Shown here: positions 15,398-19,527 of the stretch, piece by piece
Position numbering within the stretch: position 1 is the first letter of the stretch
How the letters are laid out: every line of letters starts with the position of its first letter
From: Clostridiales bacterium
Lineage (GTDB): Bacteria; Bacillota; Clostridia; Lachnospirales; Lachnospiraceae
Direction of reading: 5' to 3'
DNA length: 19,527 nucleotides
Assembly: GCA_019416265.1 (NCBI GenBank)
Contig: DXXQ01000181.1
Coordinates: 1-19,527, forward strand
Translations under genes and position numbers: made by a program
Notes under the pieces: generated by a model
Seen by the model: only the letters and a program-made list of their open reading frames with translations
Told to the model about the DNA's origin: nothing
Database searches by the model: none

Positions 15398-17210
15398 GAC
15401 TGCCCTCCTGGTTTTTCGGAATCACGATAGTTGCAGTTGTGCCGACTCCCTTCTCACTGCGGTAAGTAATTCCGTAATTCTGCCCATAGTGGAGCTGAAG
15501 TCTTTTCTGTACATTGTAAACCCCAACTCCGTTGGAGTGATAATTTACTTTATGGCGTTCAAAGATATGCTTCAGAGTTTCCTCATCCATTCCCACGCCG
15601 TTGTCTATGATCTGGATTATCGCGTTTTCCCCCTCTGTATAGCCGTGCACAGTCAGAAGCCCTTTGCTCTCCTTATATTTCAGCCCGTGGTAAATTGCGT
15701 TTTCCACAATGGGCTGGAGAACAAGCTTCACAATTTTCACATGACGGATGGAAGGATCCACGTTAATCTCAAATTCCAGCTTATCTTTATACCGCATCTT
15801 CTGGATCGTCAGGTAGCTTCTTACATATTCGATCTCATTTCCTATGGAGACAACCTCGTCCTCGTTGCTGATACTCTGCCGGAGAAGGCGGGCCAGAGAA
15901 GCCGTCATCAGAACGACCTCCTCATTTTTTTTGCCCTCTGCCATCCAGATAATGGAATCCAGAGTATTATAGAGGAAATGGGGATTGATCTGGGACTGCA
16001 GAGCTTTCATCTCACTTTTTCTCTTCAGCTCCTGCTCATGGACGTTCTGCTCCATCAGCTCCTCGATCCTGTGGGTCATCACATTGAAGGATTTCGTTAG
16101 ACTTCCGATTTCATTTTCGGAAATCACCTCGATATCTGCACCGTGAAAATCTCCCTCCTGCACCCGCGCCATGGAATCCCTCAGCTTCTGGATGGGCAGG
16201 GTGATATTCCTTGCAATAATATTGGAAAGGATCAGCGCGACGATCACAAGTCCCACTGCCATGATGAGGTAAATGCTCTGAGCTTTTTCACTTTTTTTCA
16301 AAAGCTCCGCCGTATTCATGCAGCCCACTATGGTCCATCCCGTTTTATCCGATCGGGCCATAGTATAGATTTTTTCATCACGGCCGTTTCCCGTTCTTAC
16401 GGTGTCTGTCTCCGCATTCATAACAAGATCTATATTTTCCGTCTGCAATTCATTGTAAAGCTGCTGCTGCTGCGGATGGTACACAATATTTCCGTTTTCA
16501 TCCAGGATAAAGATATACCCCCGGGCGCCCATGCTGTTCTGGTCACAGAGCTCGCTGATGGCGCTGTAATTCAGGTCAATAAACACAACGCCGTCATTTT
16601 CTCCCTTTCCGGAGAAATTCCGGATTCCCCTGCTCAGAGTGATCACCCAGGAACGTTCTCCCCGAATGACATGCTGAACATGGGAGGAGGTCAGGAAATA
16701 CTGTGTGTAATCCCCTCTGGCTTTTACAAACCACTGCTGGGTATTCAGATCCAGATCCGGATTCAGGGTCTTGGCGCCTGTATTAAAAAGCACTGCCCCG
16801 TTTTCCCGCAGGATCCCGATATTCTTGATGTCGGAACGGCCCTTGAGGATTGTCTCAAACTGTTCCACAAGACGTTCTCTTGGTCCTGCCTTCTCCTCTC
16901 CGTCGCTTCCTGTTCCCGGATATTTATCTTCCCTGTATAGAAAATCGTGGGCATCCCCGCTTTCCGAGATCACAGACGCGATATTATCCATGTAGGTAAT
17001 ATAGGAATCAATATTCTGGTTTAACTGGTGAATGATCGTCTGGGTGTACACAATGGAATTCTCAAAGATCGCAGAATTCGTATAGCTTACGGAAACCACG
17101 GTTACCACCATTACCGCACAGAGTACCAGCAGGGATACTCCCAGAAAGATATTACTCTGGATACTTTTAAACTTCCTGGAAAATTTCCCCATGAATTTTC
17201 CGCCGCTCAT
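15384..17210 (-). CDS. YesM-like sensor histidine kinase
   Basis: The product is 608 residues. Helix 1 (about 21-42) and helix 2 (about 313-335) flank a 270-residue extracytoplasmic region of the dCache type, ending in a PAS-like GYIFILDENGNIVYHP block. A HAMP linker (about 336-390) leads to the His_kinase domain, SQINPHFLYNTLDS with phospho-acceptor His411. The HATPase domain has VENAIYHG (502-509), DNGVGM (536-541) and GVGVYNV (561-567). This is the LytS/YesM class that works with AraC-type regulators. The ATG at 17210 overlaps the regulator stop codon (ATGA). An internal ATG at 17192 is an alternative start that would remove six residues. The anchored sugar-binding protein encoded next is the likely input partner. 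Confidence 0.94.
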   Translation of the reverse strand: MSGGKFMGKFSRKFKSIQSNIFLGVSLLVLCAVMVVTVVSVSYTNSAIFENSIVYTQTIIHQLNQNIDSYITYMDNIASVISESGDAHDFLYREDKYPGTGSDGEEKAGPRERLVEQFETILKGRSDIKNIGILRENGAVLFNTGAKTLNPDLDLNTQQWFVKARGDYTQYFLTSSHVQHVIRGERSWVITLSRGIRNFSGKGENDGVVFIDLNYSAISELCDQNSMGARGYIFILDENGNIVYHPQQQQLYNELQTENIDLVMNAETDTVRTGNGRDEKIYTMARSDKTGWTIVGCMNTAELLKKSEKAQSIYLIMAVGLVIVALILSNIIARNITLPIQKLRDSMARVQEGDFHGADIEVISENEIGSLTKSFNVMTHRIEELMEQNVHEQELKRKSEMKALQSQINPHFLYNTLDSIIWMAEGKKNEEVVLMTASLARLLRQSISNEDEVVSIGNEIEYVRSYLTIQKMRYKDKLEFEINVDPSIRHVKIVKLVLQPIVENAIYHGLKYKESKGLLTVHGYTEGENAIIQIIDNGVGMDEETLKHIFERHKVNYHSNGVGVYNVQKRLQLHYGQNYGITYRSEKGVGTTATIVIPKNQEGSHEKE

Positions 17211-18826
17211 CCCCTTTTCTCCCTTGCATATTCCGTCGGTGTTTTCCCTGTCATCTTCTTAAAGGAAATTCCGAAATAGTGAGGATCGGAAAATCCCACC
17301 TTCTCCGCGATCTCATAGTTTTTCAGAGTGGTGTTTTCCAAAAGTTCCTTTGCCTTCTCCATCCTTGTGCGGGTGAGAGCCTCCACAAAGGTTTCCCCTG
17401 TTATATCCTTAAAGATGGTGCTGAAATAACTGGTACTTATGTTTAAATAAGAACAGATACTGTTAAGGCTCAGCTCTGTGTCCATGTAGTGATTGCGGAT
17501 GTAGTCCATGGCAAGCGATGCCTGTCTCTGTCCTGCAGAGCTGTTGTAGCAGGTTATATCTTCAAACATTTTGCCGGCATAGGCACGTACCAGATCTGCC
17601 GCTGCACGGAAGCTTTTCTGCTCTGTAACTGCCTTCAGGAGTTTTTCTCTTTCTGCGATAATGCCGGAGCTGTCCGACACCATAGACCAGACCGCATTTC
17701 CGATCACACGGATCACCTGCTGCAGATATACGCAGGCATAGCTTTTATCCACAAGAGCTCCCCTGATCTCGTTCTCAATCTTATCCAGGATTTCATCCAT
17801 CTCCTCTTTCTTTCCTGTTTTGATGGCATTTTTTAACTGTTCCAGATAATCCTGGATAGAGATGGACTGATCTGTCTCGTCCTCCTCCATATCGATCAGA
17901 AGATTGCCTCCGAGAAGATATCTCTTCTGGATTGCCTTTTCCGCTGTCCTGTGTGAAAAAACAAGTTCTCCCGGACTGCGTACCCAGCTTCCGATTCCCA
18001 TGGAAACCTCAATTCCGATCACTTCTTTTACTTTGTCCTTGATCTCCTGACAGGCTTCCCGGATAGCTGCAGCACATTCCTTTGACTTACTGCCCATGAA
18101 GATCACACAGACTCTGCTGCTTCCTTCCTGATATGCCACTCCTGCCTTTCTGGCATTCACGATTTCATCGCTGACATTATAAAGAACGAAAGCCATCAGG
18201 GCGCTTTCCTGGCGTTTCTCCGTATCGATCTGGTAAAGATCTGAGTATAGATCCATGTCAAAAACAGCAACACGGTAGCTGGATGCCTCCATGCTGATTC
18301 CCATTTTTTTCAGTTCCTCCAGACTTTCTTTTACATCTCTGCTGCAGTTGACAAGAGCCTCTATGGTCTTGGAACGGATCATATTTGCATTCTTTTTATA
18401 GCCCTGGGAATCCCGCATGAGAACCTGCATTTTATTTTTTTCCTTTTTCTGGGCATCTACCTTTTCCTTCATTTTTTCGATGACCTTCGTCAGCTCCATG
18501 GCTGTGACCGGCTTGAGCATATATTCGCTTACATTATACTGAATCGCCTTCTTCGCATACTCAAATTCTCCAAAGCCGCTGAAGATCACAATGATGATGT
18601 CCGGGTAATTATCGTGGAGAAAATGACTCAGCTCCATTCCATCCATATAGGGCATACAGATATCTGTAAGCACAATATCCACCTCATGCTCCTTCACAAA
18701 TTCCGCTGCCTGCTGGCCATTTTCACAGTCTCCCACAAGCTCGCAGTCCATTCCCTTCCAGTCAATATTCTCTCTGATGGCATCACGCACCAGGATTTCA
18801 TCGTCTACAAGTAATATTTTATACAT
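17207..18826 (-). CDS. YesN-like AraC-family response regulator
   Basis: The product is 539 residues. The receiver domain (1-120) has Asp8/Asp9, phospho-acceptor Asp55 in LTDICMPYMDG, Ser83 and Lys105. A helical linker follows (about 110-145), then a middle region (about 165-320) with a degenerate cyclase-like pattern (VSMGIGS) as is common in YesN proteins. The C-terminal AraC DNA-binding domain has two helix-turn-helix units (about 440-535), with the signature EIAEKVGFSDPHYFGISFKKMTG. It is first in its operon, with GGGGGA 5 nt before the ATG, and is divergent from the fucU-like gene. The expected targets are the transporter operon and possibly rhaA, rhaB and fucU; this is inferred from position only. 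Confidence 0.94.
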   Translation of the reverse strand: MYKILLVDDEILVRDAIRENIDWKGMDCELVGDCENGQQAAEFVKEHEVDIVLTDICMPYMDGMELSHFLHDNYPDIIIVIFSGFGEFEYAKKAIQYNVSEYMLKPVTAMELTKVIEKMKEKVDAQKKEKNKMQVLMRDSQGYKKNANMIRSKTIEALVNCSRDVKESLEELKKMGISMEASSYRVAVFDMDLYSDLYQIDTEKRQESALMAFVLYNVSDEIVNARKAGVAYQEGSSRVCVIFMGSKSKECAAAIREACQEIKDKVKEVIGIEVSMGIGSWVRSPGELVFSHRTAEKAIQKRYLLGGNLLIDMEEDETDQSISIQDYLEQLKNAIKTGKKEEMDEILDKIENEIRGALVDKSYACVYLQQVIRVIGNAVWSMVSDSSGIIAEREKLLKAVTEQKSFRAAADLVRAYAGKMFEDITCYNSSAGQRQASLAMDYIRNHYMDTELSLNSICSYLNISTSYFSTIFKDITGETFVEALTRTRMEKAKELLENTTLKNYEIAEKVGFSDPHYFGISFKKMTGKTPTEYAREKRG

Positions 18827-18880
18827 AGAATCCCCCGTACCATGAAATACTTATCATTTTTCATATAATCTGCATAAATA

Positions 18881-18909
18881 ATGGTATCATATTTCGGAGT
18901 TTTTTACAA
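18881..18909 (-). promoter_or_regulatory. Candidate promoter of the three-component sensor operon
   Basis: On the minus strand TTGTAA (18909-18904), 17 bp, TACCAT (18886-18881) matches the vegetative consensus at four of six bases in each hexamer. It gives a leader of about 45-50 nt before the regulator ATG. The -10 overlaps ATGGTATCATA (18881-18891, plus strand), an 11-base string that also overlaps the rhaB alternative -10. Confidence 0.45.
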
Positions 18910-18930
18910 TTATTACTGTTGAAATACCAA

Positions 18931-18965
18931 AAAAATCAGGGCCGGAAAAGATATGCCTGATTTTT
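18931..18965. repeat. Inverted repeat between divergent promoters
   Basis: AAAAATCAGG (18931-18940) and CCTGATTTTT (18956-18965) are perfect 10-base arms around a 15-base spacer. In the minus direction the second arm runs on into T7 (18935-18929). It lies between the candidate starts of the two divergent transcripts, so neither would normally transcribe it. It may be an operator or a shield against upstream transcription. Confidence 0.5.
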
Positions 18966-19026
18966 CATACAGATCACTGCCTATGTAAACAGTAAAAAAT
19001 TTCACTTTTCTGAGTAAAATTTTGCC

Positions 19027-19106
19027 TTGTCAGTTTTCTCGGAATACGTTATCCTATATTATAGAAAATAATGTAAATCAGCAGTACAACTGCTGAAGGA
19101 AAGGAG
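19027..19106 (+). promoter_or_regulatory. fucU promoter, leader hairpin and ribosome site
   Basis: TTGTCA (19027-19032), 17 bp, TATCCT (19050-19055) is a candidate promoter. TATATT and TATTAT just after it are alternatives for the -10. In the leader, TCAGCAGT (19078-19085) and ACTGCTGA (19089-19096) make a perfect 8-bp stem with a 3-nt loop. This stem ends directly before AAGGAG (19101-19106), the ribosome site, which is 6 nt from the ATG. Confidence 0.5.
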
Positions 19107-19112
19107 TCAATT

Positions 19113-19527
19113 ATGTTAAAAGGTATTCCGGCAATTTTATCCCCTGAGTTATTAAAGGTTTTATGTGAAATGGGTCACAGCGACCGTCTTGTTATTGCTG
19201 ACGGAAACTTCCCTGTTGAATCCATGGGAAAAAACTGCATTACTATCCGCTGCGACGGACATGGCGTTCCTGAACTTCTGGATGCGATCCTGAAAGTTTT
19301 CCCTCTGGATACTTATGTAGAGCATCCGGTAAACTTAATGGAGGTTATGCCTGGTGACACTGTAGAAACCCCAATCTGGGATACATACAAAGAAATCATT
19401 GCAAAGCACGATGACCGCGGCGCTGCTGCTGTAGGCAACATCGAGCGTTTCGCTTTCTACGATGAAGCCAAAACATCCTACTGCATCATCTCCACAGGAG
19501 AAAAAGCTCTGTATGCAAATATTATGC
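19113..19527 (+). CDS. fucU: L-fucose mutarotase-like protein (FucU/RbsD family), 3' end outside window
   Basis: The family interconverts the anomers of L-fucose (or ribose for RbsD) so that isomerase or kinase receives the right form. The 138 codons visible run off the right edge; family members are about 140-150 residues, so only a few are missing. Family blocks are ISPELL-like LSPELLKVLCEMGHSD with His22, IADGNFP with Asp30, RCDGHGVPELLDAIL, ERFAFYDEAK (111-120) and STGEKALYANIM. The resemblance to E. coli FucU is clear from residue 1. It is the only plus-strand gene, divergent from the sensor operon. Neighbouring rhaA and rhaB suggest it may act on L-rhamnose or that fucose genes follow to the right; sequence alone does not decide. 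Confidence 0.9.
   Translation, partial: MLKGIPAILSPELLKVLCEMGHSDRLVIADGNFPVESMGKNCITIRCDGHGVPELLDAILKVFPLDTYVEHPVNLMEVMPGDTVETPIWDTYKEIIAKHDDRGAAAVGNIERFAFYDEAKTSYCIISTGEKALYANIM

Noticed and set aside
15396..16940. Two plus-strand open frames (234 and 265 codons) opposite the YesM-like kinase
   Set aside because: They are antisense to a gene with complete kinase motifs, lack convincing ribosome sites and resemble no protein family I know.
1..19527. Mobile elements, CRISPR arrays, tRNA or rRNA genes
   Set aside because: No transposase or integrase motifs, no regularly spaced repeats and no tRNA-like cloverleaf sequences were seen on either strand.

Overview
The window looks like a chromosomal segment of a low-to-mid GC gut-type Clostridia, most likely a Lachnospiraceae member. 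The reasons are strong AGGAGG-type ribosome sites, short lipoprotein signal peptides, a YesM/YesN-type two-component pair beside a sugar ABC transporter, and short Rho-independent terminators. The family assignment is inference; no marker gene is present. All genes but the last run on the minus strand, so biological reading order is from high to low coordinates. I found no tRNA, rRNA, CRISPR array, transposase or phage gene.

Region A (about 6335 down to 1) is an envelope or stress-type module. An OmpR-family response regulator and its sensor kinase overlap by 4 bp and end at a terminator built over the kinase stop codon. Next comes a separately promoted operon: lipoprotein, six-helix membrane protein, and a second lipoprotein paralogous to the first and cut by the left window edge. 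Upstream of both the regulator gene and the lipoprotein operon lies the same GTTACA-N5-GTTACA direct repeat with an 11-bp period. This suggests that the regulator controls itself and the lipoprotein operon. The function of the lipoproteins is not known to me.

Region B (9460 down to 6207) holds L-rhamnose catabolism: rhamnulokinase (rhaB) and L-rhamnose isomerase (rhaA). Each gene has its own promoter and terminator. A 38-bp element, 29 of 38 bases identical without gaps, sits at the same distance (21 bp) upstream of the candidate -10 of each gene. It is the best candidate operator in the window.

Region C (14380 down to 9461) is a four-gene sugar ABC transporter operon of the ribose/rhamnose type: permease, double ATPase, second permease and substrate-binding protein. 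The binding protein has an ordinary secretion signal without a lipobox cysteine, which is unusual for a Gram-positive transporter.

Region D (18826 down to 14335) is an operon of overlapping genes: a YesN-like regulator, a YesM-like kinase, and a membrane-anchored sugar-binding protein. It reads as a three-component sugar sensor that probably controls the transporter and perhaps the rhamnose genes. Divergent from it on the plus strand, and cut by the right edge, is an L-fucose mutarotase-like gene (fucU). The likely picture is sensing, import and catabolism of a 6-deoxyhexose such as L-rhamnose or L-fucose. No rhamnulose-phosphate aldolase is in view.
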